From Herminiimonas sp. (lineage in GTDB: Bacteria; Pseudomonadota; Gammaproteobacteria; Burkholderiales; Burkholderiaceae_D), in contig JAQGLW010000100.1 of NCBI GenBank assembly GCA_028292665.1, forward strand, positions 1 to 34,142: 34,142 nucleotides of DNA, given 5' to 3'. The notes under the pieces were generated by a model. It made no database searches, had not been told where the DNA came from, and was given only the letters and a program-made list of their open reading frames with translations. A program made the translations under genes and the position numbers. Each line of letters begins with the position of its first letter. The first letter of the stretch is position 1. This document shows, piece after piece, positions 1 to 7,621 of the stretch.

Positions 1-122
1 ACCGATCCAGCGTTGATACTGCGCACGGCATGTGCCGGCTAATTGAGCCGCCCGTCCGTCGCGGATCATGATCATCGTATTCAATTACTTCACAACAGCA
101 TTGCTGAGCAACAGGATTCTGA

Positions 123-2339
123 ATGAAGGTTCGCGCATATCTGATGATGATGGCAGTAGCCATTCTTGTTCCTGCAATCGGTTTTTCCGCAGTTGCACTT
201 TCGATGGTGCTTCGCGCTGAACGCGAAGCAGCACTTCGCAGCGTCCAGGAAACCGCGCGTGCAACGACTCTCATGATCGATCGGGAATTGGAGAATGCCG
301 AGAATGCGCTTCGGATTCTGGCTACTTCCCGTTCGCTGGCTGCCGGCGATTTGAAAAGCTTTTACCAGGAGGCGACTGTAGCCAGCGGAAACGAAGGTGC
401 ATGGACCGTGCTCTATGCGAGGGATGGTCAGCAGCTTGTCAATACGCGGCTTCCTTTCGGAACGAAGCTGCCGCGCCGAGCGCATCCGGAATACGGATTG
501 AAAGTGATGCAGACGCAAACGCGGCATGTGTCGAACCTGATGAAGGGGACGGTTGCCGGACAATACGTCGTATCGATCGATGCGCCGGTTGCGCTCGACG
601 GCGGCCAGCGCTACATATTGGGCCAGGGATTCGTTACGGAACATTTCAATCGCATGTTTGCACAACGGCGCAGGCCATCGAGCTGGATTATCGGCATTTC
701 CGATCGCGAGGGCGTCACCATCGCCCGCAGCTACAATGCGGCCGAAATGGTGGGCAAGCCGGTCGCGCCCGAAGTCGTACAGGCGGCTCGCGCCGCGAAC
801 GAAGGCGTACTGCAGAACACAAGCCGCGACAAAGCCGATATCTATACCGTATTTACACACTCGGCAGTGTCGGGGTGGACGATCGCAGTGGGCGTACCGG
901 TAAAGGAAATTGAATGGACGGCGCGACGCGCGGTCCTGGTTGCGGCACTCGGCTTGCTTGCCGCAATCCTGTTCGCGGCAAGCGTAACGATGATTCTTGG
1001 CCGCCGTCTCGTCCGCTCCATCATTCGTGCCGAGCAGGCGGCGGCTGCGCTCGGCCGCGGCGAAGTGCCGGCATTGACCCGTTCCCATGTGACGGAGATT
1101 GATAAAGTGCATGCTGCGCTGAAGAAAGCGGGTGAGATCATCATGCGCGAACGGGAATCCCGCACGCTGGCCGAGAAAGAAAGGGCCAGTCTTTTCGTAA
1201 GCGAGCAGGAAGCCCGCAGGCTTGCCGAGCAACAGAATGACGCGAAGGATAAATTCCTCGCCATGCTCGGGCATGAACTGCGCAATCCTCTCAGTGCGAT
1301 CAGCGGCGCCGTCGATGTGATGGAAGCCGCCGGAACCAGGACGGAGATGGTCGACCGTGCGCAGATGATCCTCCGGCGCCAGACCCGGCATCTGATTCAT
1401 ATCGTTGACGACCTGCTCGACGTAAGCCGGGCCATGACCGGCAAGACCATCCTCGACAGGCGGCAGGTTGACCTTGGCAAAGCGGTCAAGTCTTGTGCCG
1501 ACACATTGCGTACGGCAGGGCGGGCCGGCCATCACATCCTGAATCTTGTCACCGAATCGGCATTGGTTGATGCGGACCCGATACGGCTCGACCAGATTAT
1601 CAACAATCTGCTGATCAATGCGATCAAGTACACGCCGGACGGCGGACAGGTCGATGTGCAGGTGCACGTCGAGCGGGATCAAGCCGTATTGGTGGTGCGG
1701 GATTCGGGAATCGGGATTGCAGCGGACCTGTTGCCGATCGTGTTCGATGCATTCGTGCAAGGCGCCACTTCGATTGACCGTGCGCAGGGCGGGCTGGGAA
1801 TCGGACTCACGCTTGTGCGCAAGCTCACGGAACTGCATGGCGGAACGGTGGAGGCGGCCAGCGGAGGTCCAGGTCGCGGAAGCACGTTCACGGTTCGGCT
1901 GCCGCTTTCGAACGGTCAGGCGATCAGCCCGCCGCAAGCAACGACTGCTTCCAGAGGGACGAGCGACGTGCTGCTGATCGAAGATAACGACGATGGACGG
2001 CTGATGATGTCCACGATGTTGACGATGTACGGATATCGGGTGCTCGAAGCAGGCAATGGAACCGACGGCCTTCGCATCGCGGCAGCGGAAAAGCCCGATA
2101 TCGCCGTGGTCGATATCGGGCTGCCCGGTCTGGACGGGTATGAGATCGCGCGCCGTCTTCGCGCCGATCCGGGCACGCACGGCATTCGTTTGATTGCAGT
2201 GACGGGATACGGCCAGGAAGCGGACCGGGAGCGCGCATTGGATGCCGGCTTCGATATGCACCTGGTAAAACCTGTGGATGTGGACCGCCTGATGGAGATC
2301 ATCGAGATGTACGCGCGCGATTCCGGCCGGAATGCGTAA
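123..2339 (+). CDS. Hybrid sensor histidine kinase with C-terminal receiver
   Basis: A 738-aa membrane-bound two-component kinase. Two hydrophobic segments (about residues 6-28 and 270-292) flank a periplasmic region of roughly 240 aa whose end (GWTIAVGVP) resembles Cache/CHASE-type sensor folds. A HAMP-like segment and a Glu/Arg-rich coiled coil (about 293-375) lead to the HisKA H-box, [13 protein letters not shown], with phospho-accepting His384. The ATPase shows the N box ([17 protein letters not shown]), G1 (DSGIGIA) and G2 (GGLGIGLTL). A receiver domain from about 618 carries the acidic pair EDND, Asp664 in VVDIGLPG and the KP motif LVKPVD. All catalytic positions are present, so it should be an active hybrid kinase. 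No cognate regulator or phosphotransfer protein is adjacent, so the signal and output are unknown. The ATG at 123 has only a weak upstream AGG. The product class is secure; the sensor fold is inferred. Confidence 0.93.
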   Translation: MKVRAYLMMMAVAILVPAIGFSAVALSMVLRAEREAALRSVQETARATTLMIDRELENAENALRILATSRSLAAGDLKSFYQEATVASGNEGAWTVLYARDGQQLVNTRLPFGTKLPRRAHPEYGLKVMQTQTRHVSNLMKGTVAGQYVVSIDAPVALDGGQRYILGQGFVTEHFNRMFAQRRRPSSWIIGISDREGVTIARSYNAAEMVGKPVAPEVVQAARAANEGVLQNTSRDKADIYTVFTHSAVSGWTIAVGVPVKEIEWTARRAVLVAALGLLAAILFAASVTMILGRRLVRSIIRAEQAAAALGRGEVPALTRSHVTEIDKVHAALKKAGEIIMRERESRTLAEKERASLFVSEQEARRLAEQQNDAKDKFLAMLGHELRNPLSAISGAVDVMEAAGTRTEMVDRAQMILRRQTRHLIHIVDDLLDVSRAMTGKTILDRRQVDLGKAVKSCADTLRTAGRAGHHILNLVTESALVDADPIRLDQIINNLLINAIKYTPDGGQVDVQVHVERDQAVLVVRDSGIGIAADLLPIVFDAFVQGATSIDRAQGGLGIGLTLVRKLTELHGGTVEAASGGPGRGSTFTVRLPLSNGQAISPPQATTASRGTSDVLLIEDNDDGRLMMSTMLTMYGYRVLEAGNGTDGLRIAAAEKPDIAVVDIGLPGLDGYEIARRLRADPGTHGIRLIAVTGYGQEADRERALDAGFDMHLVKPVDVDRLMEIIEMYARDSGRNA

Positions 2340-2357
2340 AGCTGAGAAGGCGGCTCA

Positions 2358-2380
2358 CCGGCGACATTATCGATCGCCGG
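2358..2380. terminator. Hairpin between convergent genes, possible terminator
   Basis: A perfect 7-bp inverted repeat (CCGGCGA / TCGCCGG, 9-nt loop) lies 19 nt after the kinase stop codon, in the gap before the convergent rlpA-like gene. There is no T-tract on either side, so intrinsic termination is only a possibility. Confidence 0.35.
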
Positions 2381-2455
2381 CCTGCGGCCCGAGACGAGCG
2401 GCGTATAAACGCTGCGGCCATCCATCAGGACAGGCCGGACATTCGCTCTGCACGC

Positions 2456-2977
2456 TCAAGGGTTGTTGCCCTTGTCACGCGCCGCCTCCAATGCGGCTGC
2501 GCCCGGTTTGACGGTGCCGTCAGGCTGCGGCACTTCTATCGGCTTGACTTCGACCGGCGCGACGCCCTGTTCCTTGATATCCAGTTTGTCGGCCGTCATG
2601 GGCGACAGGTCGACGATGCGATCCTTGACGTAGGGGCCGCGGTCCTTGATCTCGACGACCTCGCTCTTGCCGTTTTCCAGATTTGTGACTTTGGCCTTCG
2701 TGCCGAGCGGCAGCGTTTTGCTTGCGGCGACATTGGACTTCGGATTCATCGGCGTGCCGTCGGCCATTTTTTTTCCGTAAAATTCCCGGCCGTAGTACGA
2801 TGCCTTGCCTTTCCGGGCTTTGCCGGAGCGGTCGAGCCCCGCCTTGCGAGGCGCCTTCGACGCCGCCGGCTTGGCGTCGGCTGGAACCGGTTCCTGTGCC
2901 CGGCCCGCCGCGCTGATGCACCAGGACAGCAGCAAGAACAGAGCGATCGTAATTCTGCCTTTTTGGTTGAGTCCCAT
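2456..2977 (-). CDS. RlpA-like double-psi beta-barrel protein, exported
   Basis: A 173-aa protein of the septal-ring lytic transglycosylase RlpA family. It has an N-terminal signal peptide (hydrophobic stretch 9-24, probable cleavage after AGRAQ or nearby) followed by a Lys/Ala/Pro-rich linker. The double-psi beta-barrel (about 56-135) begins KGKASYYGREFYGKK, continues through TLPLGTKAKVTNL, and has the acidic active-site motif KDRGP with Asp112. RlpA enzymes cleave denuded peptidoglycan strands at the septum. Two features are unusual. The family's conserved AAHxTLP histidine is replaced by serine (NVAASKTLP, Ser86), exactly 26 residues before Asp112. There is also no SPOR domain. Cys20 (LLSWC) does not fit a good lipobox, so it is probably secreted rather than a lipoprotein. 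It sits alone on the minus strand. Family assignment is strong; enzymatic activity is doubtful. Confidence 0.87.
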   Translation of the reverse strand: MGLNQKGRITIALFLLLSWCISAAGRAQEPVPADAKPAASKAPRKAGLDRSGKARKGKASYYGREFYGKKMADGTPMNPKSNVAASKTLPLGTKAKVTNLENGKSEVVEIKDRGPYVKDRIVDLSPMTADKLDIKEQGVAPVEVKPIEVPQPDGTVKPGAAALEAARDKGNNP

Positions 2978-3428
2978 TGAGCTATCCAGTCGTGACGCTG
3001 AAAATTGTGCTGCGGCAGAAAGCCTTCACAGGCTGGATCGAGCGCAGCGAAGTCCGACGTTGCCAGTCGCAAATGCGTCTGACCGCATTGCGAATGAATC
3101 CTTGAGGCATGCCGGACGGGGCACGGGATGACTTCCTTTCGATGCAGCGTTCAAAAAAAAGTTTCTATGGATGCGTCCCGATCCGCTTGTTCTCAAGCCG
3201 ATCAGTCAAGTCGGGCTCAAGGAAAGCGTTTGCGTTGATCAATCTGAACTTTTGATTTTGAATGTGCGTCAGAATATACAAGCCTGTGACAAAATGATGC
3301 CGGCGCACGGGACCAGTCAAATACGGTGATGTCGAAGCCGTCAGGCTATTCGTGAATTAAACACTTGCAGTGCCGGTGCAGCGCCGGCAGTGACCATGGT
3401 TCAAACAGTTGGATAACCTGAAATAAAG
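2978..3428. other. Intergenic region, 451 bp
   Basis: This is the divergent upstream region between the rlpA-like gene and the small gene at 3429. I see no convincing ORF, RNA gene or well-matched promoter. A 6-bp inverted repeat TGCCGG/CCGGCA (3371-3389) lies 40 nt before the small gene. Confidence 0.4.
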
Positions 3429-3665
3429 ATGGAACAACAGCAAAGAAGACATGATGACGATGAACTTTCAATCTGGATCGTGTATGAGGATCCTCCGGAT
3501 TTTCCGAATCAATATGTCGCACGGCGGCATCGCGGGTACGTTCAGACGGGAGAATACGTCACTGGAAATACGCTTATCGATGTCCGCTCAAAGTTGCCGC
3601 CCGGCCTGATGAAAATCGAGCGGAGCGATGCCGATGATCCAATGATCAGGGAATCCTGGATCTGA
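3429..3665 (+). CDS. Small conserved-looking hypothetical protein, 78 aa
   Basis: I do not recognise a named family. The 78-aa product is hydrophilic and acidic, has no signal peptide or membrane segment, and has the composition of a real cytosolic protein: a central stretch IWIVYEDPPDFPNQYVARR, a Gly/Tyr/Thr segment, and the end DDPMIRESWI. Its pattern (Trp-Val-Ile-Tyr, a Pro-rich turn, YVARR, then a Leu-Pro-Gly-Leu motif and a terminal Trp-Ile) recalls short uncharacterised proteins I associate with Burkholderiales, but this is memory, not a search. The ATG at 3429 follows a weak purine-rich stretch (GAAATAAAG). It stands alone, about 165 bp before the DUF1488-like gene on the same strand, and no terminator is visible between them. 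Confidence 0.6.
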   Translation: MEQQQRRHDDDELSIWIVYEDPPDFPNQYVARRHRGYVQTGEYVTGNTLIDVRSKLPPGLMKIERSDADDPMIRESWI

Positions 3666-3802
3666 GCGGTTCCTTAGAGCGGTTTCGTGCGCAAGCGCCG
3701 GATCTTGAACATGGTCCGATTTTCTTCTTTGCGCCATTTCCCCGCCGTTTCATTGATTTGGCATAAGAGTTGAATAAAAGACTGTGACTATCATTTTTTC
3801 AA

Positions 3803-3825
3803 CGGACGGCAATCCGGTCCGGGAG
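3803..3825 (+). promoter_or_regulatory. Hairpin abutting the ribosome binding site of the 3830 gene
   Basis: CGGACGG (3803-3809) can pair with CC (3814-3815) and GTCCG (3817-3821) around a CAAT loop, with one bulged G. Its 3' arm touches the Shine-Dalgarno GGGAG (3821-3825) that lies 4 nt before the ATG at 3830. It could mask the ribosome site. This is structure by inspection only. Confidence 0.3.
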
Positions 3826-3829
3826 AAAA

Positions 3830-4144
3830 ATGATGATTGCGCATACCGAATCCGAATCGCAAAAGGATCAAGCCGTTGGTGAAGAAGAAGGCGTCAGCTT
3901 CAACCTGACCGTGCGAGGTTCGCCGCGTCGTTGTTTTATTACTCGCGATGCGCTGCTCCAGATTTCCCGTATCGACAAGCCCGCCGTCGACTTGCTCAGT
4001 ATCTTTCATCAATACGAATTCCGGATTTACCGGCTGGCCCGGACGTTGGCGGCAATGGGCATCAAGGGAACGCCTTTGGTCCTGGGTCCATGGACATTCC
4101 GGATTGACGCGTTGACTTGCAAAGGCAAATCCGATCGGTGGTAA
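3830..4144 (+). CDS. DUF1488-like protein, 104 aa
   Basis: A 104-aa cytosolic protein of unknown function. Its core SFNLTVRGSPRRCFITRDALLQI aligns with the core YFEAIVGGKSMNCRITLEALEEHFG of the gene at 4225-4647: aromatic, x4, Val/Ile-x-Gly, x4, Cys-x-Ile-Thr, x2, Ala-Leu. I assign both to DUF1488, a small uncharacterised proteobacterial family. The remainder (FHQYEFRIYRLARTL..) gives a C-terminal helix as in that family. The start is supported by GGGAG 4 nt upstream; two ATGs occur in tandem (3830 and 3833). A 140-aa open frame on the opposite strand covers the same DNA and is rejected because only this frame shows family similarity. It converges on its paralogue with an 80-bp gap. Confidence 0.72.
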   Translation: MMIAHTESESQKDQAVGEEEGVSFNLTVRGSPRRCFITRDALLQISRIDKPAVDLLSIFHQYEFRIYRLARTLAAMGIKGTPLVLGPWTFRIDALTCKGKSDRW

Positions 4145-4224
4145 CCGGATCGGCGCTCCGTCCGTTGCGGCGCAAGCATCCGATCCGCATGCGTTCGTCG
4201 CGCAGATCCGCAACTTGAACGGAT

Positions 4225-4647
4225 CTAGGTGATATGGCTTGTCCGTATCAGCACACTCTCATTCGGATCGGCACGCAGCATGTGCTCCGCTATCGAATTT
4301 ATTTTTTCCTTGCTCTGCGCATACGCATCGACCGGACGAATTCCGTCGCGAACGCCGAAATGCTCTTCGAGCGCTTCAAGAGTTATCCGGCAATTCATCG
4401 ATTTGCCGCCGACGATTGCTTCAAAGTAAACGCCTCCGTCTTCAGCGGGCGTTGCATCTCCGGTAAACGTTATATCGATCGCTTGTCCTGCAGACCTCTT
4501 GCCGGTTGGCGGATGGTCGGCCTCGCAATGCATGAGATCGACAGTAGCGACGCATGCCTCGAAAGCATCTGCGTCGGCGGGCGTCCCGAATGTGTAAACG
4601 GTATCGTCGATTTGAACTTCGGTCGTTGCCAGGCGTACGGTTGCCAT
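4225..4647 (-). CDS. DUF1488 domain protein with extra N-terminal segment, 140 aa
   Basis: A cytosolic protein in two parts. Residues 1-45 contain a short segment (VYTFGTPADADAFEACVATV) that I cannot assign. Residues about 55-140 form the DUF1488-type domain: a beta-rich start (DITFTGDATPAEDGGVYFEA), the shared GKSMNCRITLEALEEHFG motif, and a helical end (YAQSKEKINSIAEHML). The function of the family is unknown. The start at 4647 is well supported by AGGGAGC 6-7 nt upstream. The gene faces its paralogue at 3830-4144 tail to tail, so the pair may be an inverted duplication that diverged long ago, because identity is low outside the core. Its upstream region holds two strong hairpins. Confidence 0.8.
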   Translation of the reverse strand: MATVRLATTEVQIDDTVYTFGTPADADAFEACVATVDLMHCEADHPPTGKRSAGQAIDITFTGDATPAEDGGVYFEAIVGGKSMNCRITLEALEEHFGVRDGIRPVDAYAQSKEKINSIAEHMLRADPNESVLIRTSHIT

Positions 4648-4815
4648 TACTTGCTCCCTAAATATTCAAGCTCTATAAAAAATATTGGCGTGGTCAATTC
4701 CAGGCTGCCCGTGCTGTTTCTGCATGTTCTTTGAATTGAATCCGTCCTTTTAAGTTTCAGTGAAAAGGGATTTTGCAAACAGGCCATGCAACACATCAAG
4801 GTCGGAACAGTGATT

Positions 4816-4852
4816 ATGCCGATTGCCGGCTTTTCATATCGGCAACCGGCAT
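4816..4852. repeat. Imperfect inverted repeat, 13-bp arms
   Basis: ATGCCGATTGCCG (4816-4828) pairs with CGGCAACCGGCAT (4840-4852), with 12 of 13 positions paired and an 11-nt loop. No T-tract follows on either strand, so it is not a classical terminator. It could be an operator dyad or an RNA structure. Confidence 0.55.
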
Positions 4853-4880
4853 ATGGAAAAACCGGGCTATCCATGAGAAT

Positions 4881-4907
4881 CGCCGCAAAATCGCTTGTTT
4901 TGCGGCG
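4881..4907. repeat. Perfect inverted repeat, 10-bp arms
   Basis: CGCCGCAAAA (4881-4890) and TTTTGCGGCG (4898-4907) are exact complements around a 7-nt loop, 28 nt after the previous dyad. The arm's A/T run puts TTTT inside the stem, not after it, so terminator function is uncertain in either direction. Confidence 0.55.
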
Positions 4908-4964
4908 CAACCACGCATGTTGTCAGATGAATATGGACGAACTGTGAAAAAACCGGAGTGAGGT

Positions 4965-4970
4965 TATAAT
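4965..4970 (+). promoter_or_regulatory. Consensus -10 box (TATAAT) upstream of the pseudo-receiver gene
   Basis: A perfect TATAAT lies 91 nt before the ATG at 5062. The best -35 at 17-nt spacing is CTGTGA (4942-4947), which matches only 3 of 6 consensus positions, so a weak or activator-dependent sigma-70 promoter is inferred. Confidence 0.35.
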
Positions 4971-5061
4971 TGCCTCGGAGAAATCAAGTTGGGCGCGGCC
5001 TTAAAAAATACAATACCGGCATCTCGCTCACCCGCAGTACACCAATTCAAATGGATTCCCA

Positions 5062-5877
5062 ATGAGCATCGCTACTGAACTTTTTGTGGATATCACTCTA
5101 ATCGGCTTTAACGACCGTGAGCAAACGGTCATTGCGTCATTGTTTAAAGTCTCCGGCAGATACAGGGAATGGCAACCAGCCAAAAAGCCGCGCCCGGACT
5201 GCATATTAGTGAATGTCGACGATGAAGAAAGTCGCATATGGTGCGATTTGGAACAGATAAATCCGACGGGCGCTCCCATTATCGCCATTGGCGCCGAGGT
5301 GTGCGGCAATTCGATCGCCGCGCATATCAAACGTCCGTTTCACTGGGTGCAGATTCTGGAAACGCTGGAGATTGTGTTGAAGCAGCAGCGCGATCCGGTC
5401 CGGAATCATGCCGCTGCGTTTTCCACCACGCTGCTTGCGCCGGCCAATTTGCCCGATATGCCCGAGCGGAGCGCACCCAAAATATTCAAAACCGTTCCTG
5501 CGGTATTGATCGTCAATCCCAATCCCAAAGGATGGCGGTATATCACCGGTGAATTGTCGAGCCGCGGATATCGTGTGGATCATGTTTCAACCGGCGCCGC
5601 CGCTGTGGTGCTTCTTGCCAATTTCCGCTACAACCTGGTGTTTGTCGAAACGGAACTGCCTGACGAGGACGGAGTCGGCATCTGCAAGTTGCTGAAACAG
5701 GCGCAGGGCAGGCGGCGCACGACCGCAATTGTGCTGAGCACCAGCCGAAAAGCGGTAGACCGGATACGAGGCTCATTTGCCGGCTGTGATGCTTTCATCA
5801 GTACGCCGATCGATCCCGAAGAACTCTCCCGCACCTTGAACAAGCTCGTGCCGGAATACGTGCTCGAAGAAGACTGA
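5062..5877 (+). CDS. Tandem degenerate (pseudo-)receiver protein, 271 aa
   Basis: Two CheY-like receiver folds in tandem with no output domain. In the C-terminal one (about 146-262) the usual acidic pair is replaced (VLIVNPNP). The phospho-acceptor position, four residues before Leu-Pro in VETELPDEDG, is Glu196 instead of Asp. The conserved Lys-Pro is Thr-Pro (ISTPID). The N-terminal fold (about 10-107) has Asn51 at the acceptor site (CILVNVDD) and ends in a KRPF motif. Neither domain should therefore accept phosphate in the normal way, and Glu196 could mimic the phosphorylated state. The gene lies 25 bp before the cNMP-binding/GGDEF gene and is probably co-transcribed, which suggests a scaffold or regulator of that cyclase. 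I see no clear Shine-Dalgarno before 5062. The fold is secure; the role is inferred. Confidence 0.83.
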   Translation: MSIATELFVDITLIGFNDREQTVIASLFKVSGRYREWQPAKKPRPDCILVNVDDEESRIWCDLEQINPTGAPIIAIGAEVCGNSIAAHIKRPFHWVQILETLEIVLKQQRDPVRNHAAAFSTTLLAPANLPDMPERSAPKIFKTVPAVLIVNPNPKGWRYITGELSSRGYRVDHVSTGAAAVVLLANFRYNLVFVETELPDEDGVGICKLLKQAQGRRRTTAIVLSTSRKAVDRIRGSFAGCDAFISTPIDPEELSRTLNKLVPEYVLEED

Positions 5878-5902
5878 GATACTTCCTGCCCGGGGATGCT
5901 TC

Positions 5903-6850
5903 ATGATAAACAGGTTTCAGGGTCCCGATGGAAAAGAGCATTTGATTCGGGCGCTCATTAACCAGTTGATTGCAGGAGGCGATGAAAGCCTCGCGGCCCG
6001 GATTGCGGAAGAGTGCACTATCGCCATATACGAAGCCGGATCCGAAATCATCAGGCAAGGAGACTCCGGCGACGAACTCTTTCTGCTTATCGGCGGCTCG
6101 GTGGCAATTGTCGTGCACGGCCGTGAAATTGCGGAGCGGATTTCCGGTCAGCACGTCGGCGAAATGGGGCTTATCAATCCGGGTACTTTCAGGTCGGCTT
6201 CCGTGGTGGCGATCGAGCAGACCATTATTGCCAGGATAAGTGAAGCGAGCTTCACAAAATTGGCTGAAGAAACGCCTGCAATGTGGCGCCGCCTTGCCAG
6301 CGACCTGGGCAAGCGGGTTAGGCAATATAACGAGTACGAGACGCAACTCGAGTTCGTCGCACACCACGATTCGTTGACCTTGCTGCCCAATCGCAATTTA
6401 TTTACCGAACGCTTTCACCAGGCGATCCTGCGCGCGCGGCGAACCAGCGGCGAATGCGCCGTACTTTATCTCGATCTGGACAGATTCAAGCCCGTCAACG
6501 ATACCCATGGCCATGCGATCGGCGACCATCTTCTGAAGCAGGTTGCCGACCGGATCAAAAGCTGTGTGCGTAAAACGGACACTGTTGCCCGATTCGGCGG
6601 AGATGAATTCCTGATTCTGCTGGTCGGTATCGGTATACGTGAAGATGCGAATACGGTCGCTCAAAAGCTGGTCGACAGTCTCGCCCGGCCTTTCCTGATC
6701 AATGATATAGAGCTCTCGATTTCCGTAAGCATCGGTATTGCGTTCTATCCGGATCACGGCGATGACGTGGAGACGTTGATGCAGCGTGCGGATTCAGCGC
6801 TGTACGAAGCGAAAAGGGCAGGACGCGACAACTTCCGTTTATGCGAGTGA
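5903..6850 (+). CDS. Diguanylate cyclase with N-terminal cyclic-nucleotide-binding domain
   Basis: A 315-aa cytosolic enzyme predicted to make c-di-GMP from two GTP. Residues about 25-140 form a Crp-type cNMP-binding domain whose phosphate-binding cassette is recognisable (GEMGLI at 86-91, then Arg97-Ser98-Ala99). Residues about 155-313 form the GGDEF domain: DSLTLLPNRNLF at the start, LDLDRFKPVND, the intact active site GGDEF (232-236), and the inhibitory I-site RxxD (RKTD, 223-226) at the standard distance. Catalysis, product inhibition and ligand-dependent control are all plausible. The domain order resembles cNMP-GGDEF proteins rather than receiver-GGDEF enzymes, with the receivers encoded separately just upstream. 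The start at 5903 follows a GGGGA stretch. Confidence 0.92.
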   Translation: MINRFQGPDGKEHLIRALINQLIAGGDESLAARIAEECTIAIYEAGSEIIRQGDSGDELFLLIGGSVAIVVHGREIAERISGQHVGEMGLINPGTFRSASVVAIEQTIIARISEASFTKLAEETPAMWRRLASDLGKRVRQYNEYETQLEFVAHHDSLTLLPNRNLFTERFHQAILRARRTSGECAVLYLDLDRFKPVNDTHGHAIGDHLLKQVADRIKSCVRKTDTVARFGGDEFLILLVGIGIREDANTVAQKLVDSLARPFLINDIELSISVSIGIAFYPDHGDDVETLMQRADSALYEAKRAGRDNFRLCE

Positions 6851-6877
6851 CACGCCGCCGGCAAGAGCCGCGTCGGT

Positions 6878-6903
6878 GCCGGTCCGCTCATACGGACTTC
6901 GGC
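6878..6903. terminator. Hairpin between convergent genes
   Basis: GCCG plus GTCCG (6878-6886) pairs with CGGAC (6893-6897) and CGGC (6900-6903) around a 6-nt loop, with a 2-nt bulge. It lies in the 123-bp gap between the GGDEF gene and the convergent NarL-type gene. There is no T-tract, so it is at best a weak or factor-assisted terminator. Confidence 0.3.
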
Positions 6904-6973
6904 GCAAGTCTGAACTGCCTCGCCTGGAAAATCAGACTGCCGCACACCGTATCGATGTCCCGCACGCCGGGCT

Positions 6974-7609
6974 TCAGTCGATCAGGTTCTGCTTGATTGC
7001 GTAATAAATAATGTCGGCGTTATTGGACATGTTCATTTTTTCCAGCACGCGGGACCGATAGGTGCTGACGGTTTTAACACTCAGGCACAATTCGTCGGCA
7101 ATTTTGGTAACGCCTTCTCCCTGACCCAGTTTGTAAAATATCTGGTATTCGCGGGCCGACAGTATTTCATGCAGAGGCTTTTGCATATCGGTAGTGGCAG
7201 GGTCGGCCGTAAGAAGCTCCGCCACTGCGGGACTGATGTACTTGTGGCCGCGCAGGATGGTGTGAATCGCGTTGACCAGTTCGGTGGCGAGCGCTTCCTT
7301 TTGCACATATCCGCTTGCTCCGCTACGCAGTATCTGGACCGCGTAACGGTTTTCGGGATGCATGCTCAGCATCAGAACGGGCAGTTCCGGTTTTTCGCGC
7401 TTGATCTGCTTCAGCACCTCGACGCCGCTCTTGTCGGGCATGGCGATATCGAGCAGCACAATATCCCATTCCTTCGAGCGGATCAGCCGGATCGCTTCCT
7501 GCGCCGTTGCCGCTTCGCCGGCGATCTGCATGTCGGGTATGTCGGCGATGAAGAACTGGACGCCTGCGCGTACCACTGCATGATCGTCGACAACCAGAAT
7601 TTTTATCAT
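6974..7609 (-). CDS. NarL/FixJ-family response regulator
   Basis: A 211-aa DNA-binding response regulator. The receiver (1-120) has the acidic pair in VVDDH, phospho-acceptor Asp54 (LLDIAMPDKSG) and Lys104 (SGYVQKEA), so it looks fully functional. The C-terminal LuxR-type helix-turn-helix (about 147-205) reads LSAREYQIFYKLGQGEGVTKIADELCLSVKTVSTYRSRVLEKM. It lies 12 bp downstream of the sigma-54 activator gene on the same strand and is probably co-transcribed with it. No histidine kinase is next to it; the nearest is the hybrid kinase at 123, on the other strand. The ATG is preceded only by a distant AGG that overlaps the upstream stop codon, so translation may be coupled. Confidence 0.93.
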   Translation of the reverse strand: MIKILVVDDHAVVRAGVQFFIADIPDMQIAGEAATAQEAIRLIRSKEWDIVLLDIAMPDKSGVEVLKQIKREKPELPVLMLSMHPENRYAVQILRSGASGYVQKEALATELVNAIHTILRGHKYISPAVAELLTADPATTDMQKPLHEILSAREYQIFYKLGQGEGVTKIADELCLSVKTVSTYRSRVLEKMNMSNNADIIYYAIKQNLID

Positions 7610-7621
7610 GTTGATCGAAAC

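Larger units (their letters stand above)
4648..5061. other. Intergenic region, 414 bp, with two strong hairpins
   Basis: This is the divergent promoter region between the DUF1488 gene (minus) and the pseudo-receiver gene (plus). It holds two inverted repeats (4816-4852 and 4881-4907) and a consensus -10 box (4965-4970). Short open frames inside it lack ribosome sites and protein-like composition. Confidence 0.5.

Noticed and set aside
1-122. Possible 3' end of an upstream gene
   Set aside because: Two plus-strand frames are open from the edge for 13-22 codons, but nothing in them can be recognised.
90-2261. 723-aa open frame antisense to the hybrid kinase gene
   Set aside because: Composition is Arg/His/Cys-rich with no domain signal, while the plus strand encodes a complete kinase. 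Long antisense frames arise from codon bias in GC-rich genes.
3791-4213. 140-aa minus-strand frame over the DUF1488-like gene
   Set aside because: No family similarity; the plus-strand product shares a motif with the neighbouring DUF1488 protein and has a ribosome site.
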